Assembly: GCA_000224765.2 (NCBI GenBank)
Contig: AGAU01000113.1
Location: 1-39,246 of the forward strand
Direction of reading: 5' to 3'
DNA length: 39,246 nucleotides
Source: SAR324 cluster bacterium JCVI-SC AAA005
GTDB lineage: Bacteria > SAR324 > NAC60-12
Shown: one piece after another, positions 26,120-34,057 of the stretch
How the letters are laid out: each line of letters opens with the position of its first letter
How positions within the stretch are numbered: position 1 is the first letter of the stretch
Program-made: the position numbers and the translations under genes
Notes under the pieces: generated by a model
Databases searched by the model: none
The model's input: the letters and a program-made list of their open reading frames with translations, nothing else
What the model was told of the DNA's origin: nothing

Positions 26120-26398
26120 ATGTCACTTTCTCAGCCGTTGAATCCAACCAAAAAATCCGAAACCCACCCGATGTCTTTTCGATTTCGTGATTGGGAAAAC
26201 ATCAAGGTTCATTTGATCTTCTCGGCAGGTCGCCTTTCGCCAGAGTTGTTTGATTTGTTGCTACGATGTCTAGGTCACCGAAAGGAGGAACCTCAGATCT
26301 GCTTGTTATTCTGGCTGGCCACGTACAATCCACCTTTGTTTCATTTGATCTTGGGAATTCGTCGTTTATTGCTCAGCCCTCTTCAGTTGATCAAATAA
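26120..26398 (+). CDS. Small hypothetical protein
   Basis: A 92-residue protein starting at the ATG at 26120, which has a strong AAGGAGAG site six bases upstream; an earlier in-frame start at 26069 is therefore rejected. The N-terminus is Ser/Pro-rich and polar. The second half has leucine-rich amphipathic stretches (LSPELFDLLLRCLGHRK, CLLFWLATYNPPLFHLILG, RRLLLSPLQLIK). These could be membrane-associated helices or an all-helical packing domain. No family is recognised. Confidence 0.6.
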   Translation: MSLSQPLNPTKKSETHPMSFRFRDWENIKVHLIFSAGRLSPELFDLLLRCLGHRKEEPQICLLFWLATYNPPLFHLILGIRRLLLSPLQLIK

Positions 26399-26488
26399 AC
26401 TCTGAAACATCATTAAACTCATTCTCAACTTGAAACAACATCAACAGCACTCTTCTCAATCCAATTTACTTTTTGAACAGTAATAATC

Positions 26489-26731
26489 ATGACTCACTTT
26501 CCTGACAGGGTTCTCCCAAAACAATCTCGTAAAGCTGAGAGTAAACGGCCAACTCGTGAACAGATTGAAGATCAAGTGACTAAGTTCCTACAACAAGGTG
26601 GCGTGATTCAGCAGCTTCATCCTGAAAGAGCCCAAAACAATGATCTTGCAGAAATCGGTTCACAAATTGATTTGAACATTCAGGGTTTGAACGAGGAGGC
26701 TCGGTTGAATCTGGATAATTTCAACAAATAG
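26489..26731 (+). CDS. Small hypothetical protein with a conserved-looking helical motif
   Basis: An 80-residue hydrophilic protein. The central segment PTREQIEDQVTKFLQQGGVI is of a type found in several small bacterial proteins (…REQIE.QV..FL..GG.I..L), including some stress-related transcription modulators. That resemblance is too short to name a function. The C-terminal half is predicted helical and acidic (EIGSQIDLNIQGLNEEARLN). No Shine-Dalgarno is evident before the ATG at 26489. It lies 90 bases after the previous small gene and may share its transcript. Confidence 0.5.
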   Translation: MTHFPDRVLPKQSRKAESKRPTREQIEDQVTKFLQQGGVIQQLHPERAQNNDLAEIGSQIDLNIQGLNEEARLNLDNFNK

Positions 26732-27261
26732 TTGAGCAATGCAGAGATTGATTCTTAGTCAACTAATTTATGTGTTATCTCCACTAATTCGAGTTTTTCC
26801 TTCGCATATAGCCTCCAAACTTCAAACGAGCTTCTTTCGCAAGCTCCCCCAGTAAACTCATCACTTTAACGTATTTACCAAATCCCCCAACAAGTATTGG
26901 CACTTGAACTACCGCTGGAGGATGATTGGTTATCATGTAGCGCACTTTACTGTTTCAGAACTTTTTCTACTTTTGTAAATAAATCGATGCTTCAATCTTC
27001 TTCTCTGGGGGTAAAAATCGCGATCAAGACTAAATCTAGGTAAAATGCTTCAACAACCTTGAAAAAATATTTATCAGAAGATTTAGTTATCATCTAGAAA
27101 ACTGACATTGTGAATTAAATTTTAATTCATCACTCTTCTTTAACATTTTCCTCTCCCTAGTCTCCTCTGAATTCATAATATCTTTTGATAAGGGATTAAG
27201 TAGACGATCGGTGCAACGGTCACTGACGAATTAGAAATTATGAGTGCTAAAGGAGATTTTT
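26732..27261. other. Gene-poor stretch
   Basis: About 530 AT-rich bases with no gene or fossil I can identify. The last 150 bases presumably include the promoter of the small membrane protein at 27262. Confidence 0.4.
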
Positions 27262-27438
27262 ATGAGTGCTCTCAAAAACCTCTTTCATGGATTCATCAAG
27301 GTCGGTATTCTTTTAGTCATCCTGTTCTTGGCTATAGCAGGAATCATCTCGGAAGGTACTGGGTTCGTAGTGGGAATTGCCTCCGCTGGCTTGTCGAGTA
27401 TGTTCTTTGTGGTAGCCCTCCTGGGACAGAAGTCCTGA
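27262..27438 (+). CDS. 58-residue small membrane protein
   Basis: The ATG at 27262 is preceded by AAAGGAG with good spacing, making this the start rather than the upstream in-frame ATG. The peptide reads MSALKNLFHGFIKVGILLVI, and hydrophobic residues continue through two helices: about residues 12-33, and 38-54 with GIASAGLSSMFFVVALLG. It ends in QKS. No family is recognised. It is convergent with the pentapeptide-repeat gene that ends 127 bases downstream. Confidence 0.6.
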   Translation: MSALKNLFHGFIKVGILLVILFLAIAGIISEGTGFVVGIASAGLSSMFFVVALLGQKS

Positions 27439-27564
27439 TTGATCGGTCCCTATTTATCTCGTTTTGTGGCAGGAGAGTTTCAATCTTCTGCCAGCTTTCT
27501 TTCGACTCTGATAACATTCCATTCCCGCTTAAAGCAAGCATCACCTCACACAATCTACTTCCCT

Positions 27565-28326
27565 TCAACGGGTATCCATTGTCCAGCAATCCCTGAAAGA
27601 CCTTCGGACATTCGGCAAGATCGAATAGCATAATTTCGCAGCTCGCAGCTCTGGAATAATGTAGCGACCATTTGTGACGATCGCCCCAGTCATATTAGTA
27701 TGGAAGAGATTTGCTTCTTCAAAGTTCGCCTTTACCAAATTCGTGTCTGAGAGATTTGTTCTTGTTAGCGTTGCTCCCAAAAGAGTCGCTGGAGAGAGGT
27801 TGGCCTTCGCCAAATCAGCATCTGTCAGGTTGGCTCCAGAAAGATTGGCCCCAGAAAGATCTGCTTCTTTCAGTAGGGTTCCCTTGAGGATTGCATTACT
27901 AAGATCAGCATCCCTGAGGGTTGCCCCTGAAAAATTCGCATTGGAGAGATCTGACCCCGAAAGATTGGCTCCCGGCAAATAACTGTGGGACAAATCGGCT
28001 CCTTGCAGATCGACTCCTGATAGGTTTGCGTTCTCCAGATTGCAACCTTCCATACTCGCTGAAAACAAATGAGCCCCTTGCAAGTTGACCCCTGCCAGAT
28101 TGCTATTGTTCCAATTCGAACCTTCTAAGTGAGCGTTTGCCAAGTTGGCATTGCTCAGATCAAAATTGATGAACTGGACCCCCGCCAAATTTCCACCTTC
28201 CAGGTTGCAACTCCGACACTCCCTATCTTCAGCAAGTCTCTTGGTCATGCTGTAGTCCATTGAAAGTCCCTGATCTGAGAGGAAGCCAAATAGAGCCACA
28301 AGCACGATCACTCGGTAGTTTGCCAT
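27565..28326 (-). CDS. Secreted pentapeptide-repeat protein (third, longest)
   Basis: A 253-residue protein with signal peptide MANYRVIVLVALFGFLSDQG and a cap MDYSMTKRLAEDRECRSCNL. Some 35 pentapeptide repeats follow in an almost unbroken run (for example GADLSHSYLPGANLSGSDLS), giving a predicted beta-helix of about eight or nine coils. The end is LCYSILPNVRRSFRDC. The CxxC in the cap and the spaced Cys pair at the end match the other two family members in this window, although the NTxMPDG motif is lost here. GGAG lies seven bases before the ATG at 28326. Probably periplasmic or surface-exposed; role unknown. Confidence 0.88.
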   Translation of the reverse strand: MANYRVIVLVALFGFLSDQGLSMDYSMTKRLAEDRECRSCNLEGGNLAGVQFINFDLSNANLANAHLEGSNWNNSNLAGVNLQGAHLFSASMEGCNLENANLSGVDLQGADLSHSYLPGANLSGSDLSNANFSGATLRDADLSNAILKGTLLKEADLSGANLSGANLTDADLAKANLSPATLLGATLTRTNLSDTNLVKANFEEANLFHTNMTGAIVTNGRYIIPELRAAKLCYSILPNVRRSFRDCWTMDTR

Positions 28327-28637
28327 TTTAATCTCCGTGAACTAGTGGGAATGAAAAGGACGTCCAAATGCTCAAGTAATCACTTGCTGCCGAAATTTAT
28401 ATCGGGTAATTCGATTGATGGAGGTAGATTTCAAAACAGGAATATAATATGTGATCAATACCCTACCACGATCTTAGAATCAATTCAGCTATTCTCCTGA
28501 GTTTGATATGTGATTCAAGAGGAAATCTTCAGCATGGAAAGACGGGATAGTGGAGCTCAAGGAAAGAGAGAGAATAATCTCATATCCAGCCCGAATTGCT
28601 TACAAGGAAGCAAGGTAGAGTATTCTGCAATTAGGCT
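28327..28637. other. Gene-poor stretch
   Basis: Nothing coding is supported in these 310 bases. The part next to 28326 must contain the promoter of the minus-strand pentapeptide-repeat gene. The far end runs into the GH32 fossil. Confidence 0.4.
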
Positions 28638-29039
28638 TCAAGTATTCATAGTGGTCTTCAGCCCATTGGATTTATTGAATGTCAAACCATCTGCCGAACT
28701 AGATATAAACTGTACCTGTCGGTCTTTCGCACACCCTGTGTAGAAGAGAATCACTTCATCCTGATGTTCAATCGCAGATCCCGTGAAGACGCCCCTACTT
28801 TAATATTAGTAGAGTGCCGTTCCAGCCATTGTAATCTTCACTCAGTGCCTGCGCTTCAGCTTGGTCCTCCCAATGCACCAAGTCTGCACAAATTGCATGT
28901 CCCCAGTGCATCTCACCCGACTTCCCACTGAAGGGATTTTGTTGTCAAAACAGATGAAAATTTCCATGAAGTGGATCAAACCGTGGGTATCATTTATCCA
29001 ACCCACAGGTGGTTGAAAATAGTAGTGTTCTCTCCATCG
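28638..29039 (-). pseudogene. Fossil of a GH32 family beta-fructosidase
   Basis: Read on the minus strand from 29039: HYYFQPPVGWINDTHGLIHF corresponds to the WINDPNG nucleophile block of glycoside hydrolase family 32. After a frameshift comes NPFSGKSGEMHWGHAICADL, then VHWEDQAEAQAL (the family's WGHA.S.DLVHWE block) and WNGTL. A stop and another shift follow, then GVFTGSAIEHQDEVILFYTG and CAKDRQVQ (the FSGSA and YTG blocks). Only about the first 130 of some 480 residues remain, and the catalytic RDP and EC blocks are gone. Such enzymes split sucrose, levan or inulin. Confidence 0.8.
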
Positions 29040-29134
29040 GAGTTGAGCTATTTCAGCTTTTTATTGAGCGATGTACTCTTAAACCAATTGAATCTTTTCT
29101 TGATGCCGCTGTTCGTCGAAGCTCAAAACGCTGC

Positions 29135-29929
29135 TCATTGATAAGTGAAACTCAACGAAGCCCAATAGCTTTTCCAAACAGCACCGTTATCCTGTTCTAC
29201 CTCCAACATGTGCACCGCGTTCAGCAAGAAAAAGCCAGTTGCAGTGAGTGGAATCTGGGCTCGTCCTTCAGCGTCCGTTCTGACCGTTTTCTCCTCATTT
29301 TCAACACCCCTATGAAAGATACGAATCTGAATGTCGGGGACTGGCTCCCCCTGCCAGAACAATCGCACGGGCAGGTTGGTGCTCTTTGTCAAGTAAGGGT
29401 TTTCTTCCGCCAACAGTTCCAAGGGCATCCCCACTAGAAGATCCTGTCCTTCAGCACTACCACCCAGAGCTAAAGCCTTGGCACATCGCACATAGTCTTC
29501 TCGAAAACCTAGATCGGGCAGACCACGTTCCTGGTGACGTTCCAACACACCTGTCAGACCTTCATATTCTATGAATCGCTCAAACTGTTCTTTTGAGTGG
29601 TAACGCATGTCATCTGTGCTCGAAACGTAATTTACAACTTGTAACCCGGGAGTACGCACCTTCATCGCAAAAGCTGGCATGTCTCCCTGCATCCCACTCA
29701 CAGGACGTATTCCTTCTTTATCCAGAATTTGAAACTCTTCAAACCAAGATTTAATATAGGGCTGTTGGTTGCCCTTCAGATGCTGGCCGACTCTTAGTTT
29801 AATCTTCAAAGTATCGCCCACAGATACTGAGTGATTTTCTGGTTCCATCCAAAACTCATGAGCTTGGAGGGAATTTGACACTATCAAGGCTGCGAATAAG
29901 CCCAAGCACACTAGTTGGAGAATTTTCAT
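29135..29929 (-). CDS. DUF4198-family periplasmic protein
   Basis: A 264-residue exported protein. The signal peptide (MKILQLVCLGLFAALIVSNS) ends at LQA-HEFWMEP, the typical His-Glu-Phe-Trp beginning of DUF4198 proteins. Beta-rich domains follow, with GDTLKIKLRVGQHLKG, and a C-terminal carrier-like domain has LPVRLFWQGEPVPDIQIRIF and VRTDAEGRAQIPLTATGFF, ending in a Trp/aromatic strand. The family is often found beside metal uptake genes, and an N-terminal His could bind metal. It is divergent from the HupE/UreJ-like gene, and the two start codons overlap on CATG. GAGG lies six bases before the ATG at 29929, inside the opposing coding sequence. An alternative start at 29953 would overlap more. 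Confidence 0.85.
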   Translation of the reverse strand: MKILQLVCLGLFAALIVSNSLQAHEFWMEPENHSVSVGDTLKIKLRVGQHLKGNQQPYIKSWFEEFQILDKEGIRPVSGMQGDMPAFAMKVRTPGLQVVNYVSSTDDMRYHSKEQFERFIEYEGLTGVLERHQERGLPDLGFREDYVRCAKALALGGSAEGQDLLVGMPLELLAEENPYLTKSTNLPVRLFWQGEPVPDIQIRIFHRGVENEEKTVRTDAEGRAQIPLTATGFFLLNAVHMLEVEQDNGAVWKSYWASLSFTYQ

Positions 29930-31130
29930 GAATTTCCTCGGTTTTTTAGACAAACTTAAAAGTAATTGGGTGGTTCGAAAAAGCCCTCAGCGGATAAAGC
30001 AAGCATTCCTTCTTTTGATAGCCTCAGCTTGTTTGGCACTCCTCCCAAGCCTACTGATAGCCCATGAAATTCGCCCAGCAATCGCGACCTTTGCAATGCA
30101 GCCCAACGGTGACTATTCCATCACGGTCAGTCTGAACTTAGAAGCAATTCTTTCCGGTATCGGGGCCGAACATGAAGACACTGATGACTCTCCAAATGCG
30201 GAGCGCTACAACACCCTGCGAGGGCTGACTCCAAATGACTTGCGTTCAGCATTTAAACCATTTGAAACAGAGTTTCTCGAGGGAGTGACCCTGCGCTTCG
30301 GTGATAACATTGCACAGAGTCCACAGATTGGAAAACTCACAATTCCAGAGATTGGGGATTTGGAGTTGGCTAGGATTTCTGAATTGGTCTTGACTGGAGT
30401 AGTTCCTTACGGCGCTGAGAGCTTTATTTGGCAATGGGAAAATGCCTTCGGATCGAGTGTTATTCGGGTATTACCTCAAGGAGAAGGGGAAGGTGTCTCC
30501 TTCTGGCTACAGAATGGTAATCCGAGTGAGCCGATCTCTCTCGCAGGAGTTGACCAGCGGACTCGCTGGGAGCAATTTCTGGATTACATCATCATTGGCT
30601 TTGAGCACATTGTCCCCAAAGGTTTGGATCACATCCTATTTGTGATTGGCATCTTTCTGCTCAGTACACACTGGAAACCGCTACTGACTCAGATCACTGC
30701 ATTTACGATCGCCCACTCCATCACACTTGGACTAAGTATTTATGGAATAGTCCAGTTGCCATCCAATATCGTAGAGCCATTGATTGCCGCTTCCATTGTT
30801 TATGTGGGAATCGAAAATCTCTTCACTCAGGAACTACAGAAGTGGCGGGCTGCCGTTGTCTTCGCCTTTGGACTGCTCCACGGCTTGGGCTTTGCGAGTG
30901 TTCTCTTTGAGATCGGCCTTCCACGCGATGCGTTTCTCGAGGGATTGCTAGCTTTCAATATTGGCGTAGAATTAGGACAACTTGCAGTGATCGCAGTAGC
31001 TTTTGTTCTCGTTGGGTTCTGGGGAAAAAACCAGCAATGGTACCGGCCCTGGGTGATTGTCCCTGGCTCCCTCGTGGTATCGGTAGTTGGGGGTTGGTGG
31101 TTTCTAGAGCGTACAGTACTAGCCAGTTGA
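29928..31130 (+). CDS. HupE/UreJ-family membrane protein
   Basis: A 400-residue protein. An N-terminal signal or anchor (AFLLLIASACLALLPSLLIA) precedes a periplasmic domain starting HEIRPAIATFAM. A C-terminal six-helix HupE/UreJ-type membrane domain starts at about residue 215, with IIGFEHIVPKGLDHILFVIG, TAFTIAHSITLGLS, FGLLHGLGFASVLFEIGLP and FNIGVELGQLAVIAV. The conserved His and Glu residues resemble those of HupE/UreJ nickel permeases, so divalent-metal transport is likely, though the metal is not shown. GGAG lies seven bases before the ATG at 29928, and that ATG overlaps the start codon of the divergent DUF4198 gene. The two products probably work together. Confidence 0.87.
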   Translation: MNFLGFLDKLKSNWVVRKSPQRIKQAFLLLIASACLALLPSLLIAHEIRPAIATFAMQPNGDYSITVSLNLEAILSGIGAEHEDTDDSPNAERYNTLRGLTPNDLRSAFKPFETEFLEGVTLRFGDNIAQSPQIGKLTIPEIGDLELARISELVLTGVVPYGAESFIWQWENAFGSSVIRVLPQGEGEGVSFWLQNGNPSEPISLAGVDQRTRWEQFLDYIIIGFEHIVPKGLDHILFVIGIFLLSTHWKPLLTQITAFTIAHSITLGLSIYGIVQLPSNIVEPLIAASIVYVGIENLFTQELQKWRAAVVFAFGLLHGLGFASVLFEIGLPRDAFLEGLLAFNIGVELGQLAVIAVAFVLVGFWGKNQQWYRPWVIVPGSLVVSVVGGWWFLERTVLAS

Positions 31131-31450
31131 AGAGTATTGAAGCTAACTCGATTGTTCAGATCTGACTCCGAGGCAACTTAGAAAACCGAAACTCTGGTGC
31201 TGACAAGCGTTCTGTCGGCCCAATCCAGGTATAGCTACCAACAATCGGGGTTCACGAATACCCACATGCTACGATTATGCTGATTTGAACAGTTCAAGAT
31301 AAAAGAGCCAGAAGCATAGGCAGCATTATCATTTTCTTACCAAACCCTGACCAAGGAAATACAGCTTTCCTCAATCTCATCATGGCGATGCAAGGGATCG
31401 GTGGTCCACGGCGCAAAAAGCACTAGGCCCAGAATCATCAATCCTTCAGC
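31131..31450. other. Gap with possible decayed coding DNA
   Basis: No gene is supported. On the minus strand the frame of the next uncertain ORF continues past its stop (AEGLMILGLVLFAPWTTDPL), with further stops at about 31338 and 31233. This may be the eroded 3' part of that ORF. Confidence 0.3.
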
Positions 31451-31882
31451 TTAAATCGGCCTCTGCGGTCCCATCATCCTGCTACAGGCAGGCATAGCGG
31501 CGATTCCACTGGGAACTTTCTGATAGCCATACTCCCAGGTGAGTTGACTTTCCACTCGATACAACACTCGTGACAGATTAGCCAAAGGACATGAATCTGC
31601 CAGATCAAGAACACAGCCCCAGTGAACACTGACAGGTTTGTTCTCTGGTTGTCTTGGAGTGTAGTAAGGATTGCTCCTCGTGATTTTTCTCATGGCCCCT
31701 TGAACACTCCGCTGATTACTCCTCATCATAGAATTTCCACCCGCAGCACCCAAGCGATAGACCTGGTCAATTTCTTGGAAAACGCACTTCCAGTCCGGAA
31801 CGTCATTTGATCGAGTTTCCAACTGACTCATAGCAGTGGTATGAGGATTGACTGATGGCAATTTTGTCACCCAGTTCAACAC
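31451..31882 (-). CDS. Uncertain ORF, possibly remnant of a larger gene
   Basis: A 143-codon frame, long for this region, containing SNPYYTPRQPENKPVSVHWG, then CVLDLADSCPLANLSRVLYR, then VESQLTWEYGYQKVPSG. The C-terminal half has a natural composition with several cysteines, but I do not recognise it. No ribosome site is clear before 31882 or the internal ATG at about 31831. The frame can be extended past its stop as a protein-like string, so it may be part of a pseudogene. Confidence 0.3.
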   Translation of the reverse strand: MLNWVTKLPSVNPHTTAMSQLETRSNDVPDWKCVFQEIDQVYRLGAAGGNSMMRSNQRSVQGAMRKITRSNPYYTPRQPENKPVSVHWGCVLDLADSCPLANLSRVLYRVESQLTWEYGYQKVPSGIAAMPACSRMMGPQRPI

Positions 31883-32089
31883 AACTTGGCTCAGTGTAAA
31901 AGCAGATCACCTGCCAGGCTTAGTGCAGAAAATGAATTTTTGACTATTCGATAAACCTTTCAGAACTTTAGTCAAAAATTGCTTCAAAATTACTCTGATT
32001 TTCTGCTAAATTACCATTTAAATTGCAAATAATTGAAAAGTAATCGGCATAACTTTTCATTTTTTCTTTAATTTTTGAAGGAGAGAAAA

Positions 32090-32287
32090 ATGGATTTCAA
32101 ACCAACGAAAAGATTTCCGAAGAAGGAGTTGAATTACTGGCTTCGCAGAAACTTCACTTGGGATCACAACAAGTGGAGTGAATTACTAAATGACCTGGAA
32201 CAGCAGGGTTTTACAGAATGGGTCAGTCATGCTACTGGAAGAGACGCCCTTGGCTTATATCTGGAGACTAATCGCCTGACCGCCTAA
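32090..32287 (+). CDS. Small hypothetical protein
   Basis: A 65-residue basic/aromatic protein: MDFKPTKRFPKKELNYWLRR, then NFTWDHNKWSELLNDLEQQG and FTEWVSHATGRDALGLYLET. The ATG at 32090 has a strong AAGGAGA site seven bases upstream, which rules against the in-frame ATG at 32075. AT-rich DNA upstream is consistent with its own promoter. The Trp-rich helical pattern is reminiscent of small DNA- or protein-binding modules; no family is assigned. Confidence 0.6.
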   Translation: MDFKPTKRFPKKELNYWLRRNFTWDHNKWSELLNDLEQQGFTEWVSHATGRDALGLYLETNRLTA

Positions 32288-32354
32288 ACCCTTGGGCAAT
32301 GTAGACAGCCAATACAGGACAGTTTTATCGAAGTTAGTCCGGTCTCCGGGTCTG

Positions 32355-32963
32355 TTATTGATAAAGACAACCAATTGCTCGAAGAACTACCTCCAAATGA
32401 AAGGTTTGGATAGATCTCACTCGGATCAGCTGGACACAAATGATCTGATCCATCAGACGGTTCAGATGGTAGACATCCCCCAGTGCTTGCTGCAGCCGAT
32501 TCAAGAAAGATTGCAAGTTGGCCACCGTGACCCTGTGGTAGCCCATACTACAGAAAACAGAGCCACCCATCATTTCGTAGCGCCTGCCTGATCTCTTGTA
32601 TTGCATGATGAACCTTCACAATACTGCAGAGGGTGAAGGCACTCACTACGAGCTCGGATCTTTCAAGTTTCATTGGTAAGGATTTGCCTGAGAGCACATG
32701 ATGCTGGCCGGGAAATGATACTTCCTGAATACGTTGCAAGGTTTACGGAGCCATCTAAGGATTCACATCAACCGCATACACCACGACAAGATTCTAGGAG
32801 CAGAAGGAAGGTTCAGTTCTGTCCCGAAGCCAATCTTAAGCACTCTACCTCGGACCCAATGCACACACTGCTGCCAAAGTGGATGCAGATATTTGCTAGA
32901 TATCGCCCAATCGCAGAAGCACGAGAAAACGTGCTGGGAGTCGAATTGTCGAATCGACATCAA
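32355..32963 (-). pseudogene. Fossil class I SAM-dependent methyltransferase
   Basis: Three minus-strand frames in succession give one methyltransferase. First comes CDWAISSKYLHPLWQQCVHW, then RVLKIGFGTELNLPSA (motif I, normally VLEIGFGTGLNLP). Next is VYAVDVNP, then LSGKSLPMKLERSELVVSAF and TLCSIVKVHHAIQEIRQALR, then NDGWLCFL (motifs II-III). Last is FLNRLQQALGDVYHLNRLMD, ending near AIGCLYQ. The order and spacing fit a UbiE/Methyltransf_11-type enzyme of about 210 residues. At least three frameshifts and several stops separate the pieces, so it is dead. The substrate cannot be told. Confidence 0.8.
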
Positions 32964-32976
32964 ACTCGACGGATCT

Positions 32977-33293
32977 TTATTCGTTGCTTGGTAGGCTCAA
33001 ACGAGTTGGGCAGACTTCAATCACAGGATCTACCAAGGTATTCATAATCTCTTCAGTGTTAGCTAAGAAATCTTCATAGATAAACAAGAAATCCAGAACT
33101 TCTGCGTAACACACGCAAGAAGCTTCCAGGTTGGCTAATTCACTGGCATTGTGACGACCTGTGCTCTCTAGAGCAGACTGAATACAACTCGCACGAAACT
33201 CTTCAATATCTGCCTCAGGCCAATCCAATTCATAGTCCGCTGCACGATCATGGGCATCAGTAAAAACGCGACTATCAGGAAAGTCTGTCTCAT
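32977..33293 (-). pseudogene. Small gene with a frameshift right after the start codon
   Basis: GGAG stands eight bases before an ATG at 33293. That frame runs only 43 codons, through a hydrophobic-looking string. One base over, the reading NETDFPDSRVFTDAHDRAAD, YELDWPEADIEEFRASCIQS and FLFIYEDFLANTEEIMNTLV is open to TAA at 32977 and has the acidic, natural composition of a real protein of about 106 residues, but lacks its own ATG. The simplest reading is a one-base shift just after the start. Alternatively translation begins at the TTG at 33228, giving 83 residues. Family not recognised. Confidence 0.45.
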
Positions 33294-33368
33294 TTAGTTA
33301 TCTCCAAAACGGTTGAGATAGGCTGACAGGAATCCCAAGCAACTGGCCACTCTCCAACCTATTTGATT

Positions 33369-34028
33369 TCAATCCATGACCTTTAATTGAACCTCGTTCT
33401 TTCGCAGAAATGGCAATGTCCACGGTGGATCGTAGCGAGCGGTCCGTATCGAACCCACCACAGCGATTCCTTGCTTCATGGCCCACTGCTTTAACTCTTG
33501 CTCCCTCTCATGTAGATCTTGGGTTCCCATTCGTCCACTGAACTGCAAGACTACCATTTGCTCAGGGGGGATCTCCCTCAAATTCACTCGCAGATCATTG
33601 GGAACAGGGGCCGACTCCAAGTTCCACTTGGAAGGCAGACTAAAGGCCATCCGCCACTGATTCGGCTTTTTGCCCTGATCCATCTGTACAGGGGCCGTCA
33701 TTGCAATATTCTCACTGGCTGCTTCGGCTTTTCCTGCTATTTGAACGGAGGAAGATCGTGAGAGATTATTGCCAAAGATATAATCTGCCAAAATTCGAAA
33801 GCCATCCCCCGATGCTTCGTCAAAATCTTCTCCCTCCATGAAGACCTCGGCCACTAGGTAGGAGGCATATTCACGAATTTCAAAACTGCCTTCCTGCATC
33901 CGCGTTTGATAGGCTGGTTCTTCCAAAGCCCGCACCCCAACTCCTGAGCAGGCTGACAGAATCAGGTTCATTATCAGTACAACTCCAAGTGAACGAATGA
34001 AAAAATTTAAATGCATGTGCAAATTCAT
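33369..34028 (-). CDS. SOUL-family heme-binding lipoprotein
   Basis: A 219-residue protein. The N-terminal lipoprotein signal MNLHMHLNFFIRSLGVVLIM is followed by NLILSACSG, where LSAC is the lipobox. The SOUL/HBP domain then shows PAYQTRMQEGSFEIREYASY, GFRILADYIFGNN, IAMTAPVQM and the final TARYDPPWTLPFLRKNEVQL. SOUL proteins bind heme or porphyrins, and the IAMTAPV and YDPPWTLPFLRRNEV signatures are intact. The frame extends 56 codons upstream of the chosen ATG into the creatininase gene without domain support; the lipoprotein signal fixes the start. The creatininase gene ends 29 bases upstream on the same strand, so the two form an operon. Confidence 0.9.
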   Translation of the reverse strand: MNLHMHLNFFIRSLGVVLIMNLILSACSGVGVRALEEPAYQTRMQEGSFEIREYASYLVAEVFMEGEDFDEASGDGFRILADYIFGNNLSRSSSVQIAGKAEAASENIAMTAPVQMDQGKKPNQWRMAFSLPSKWNLESAPVPNDLRVNLREIPPEQMVVLQFSGRMGTQDLHEREQELKQWAMKQGIAVVGSIRTARYDPPWTLPFLRKNEVQLKVMD

Positions 34029-34057
34029 TGTAGATTTGTTTATAGATTGTTGACCAC

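Noticed and set aside
27240..27596. 118-codon plus-strand frame overlapping the 58-residue membrane protein
   Set aside because: The other frame has the AAAGGAG-ATG start and a membrane-protein composition; this one overlaps the convergent pentapeptide-repeat gene.
27674..27982. 102-codon plus-strand frame rich in RLAPER-type repeats
   Set aside because: Repetitive antisense reading of pentapeptide repeats.
28510..28743. 77-codon plus-strand frame
   Set aside because: It runs antisense into the GH32 fossil and has no ribosome site.
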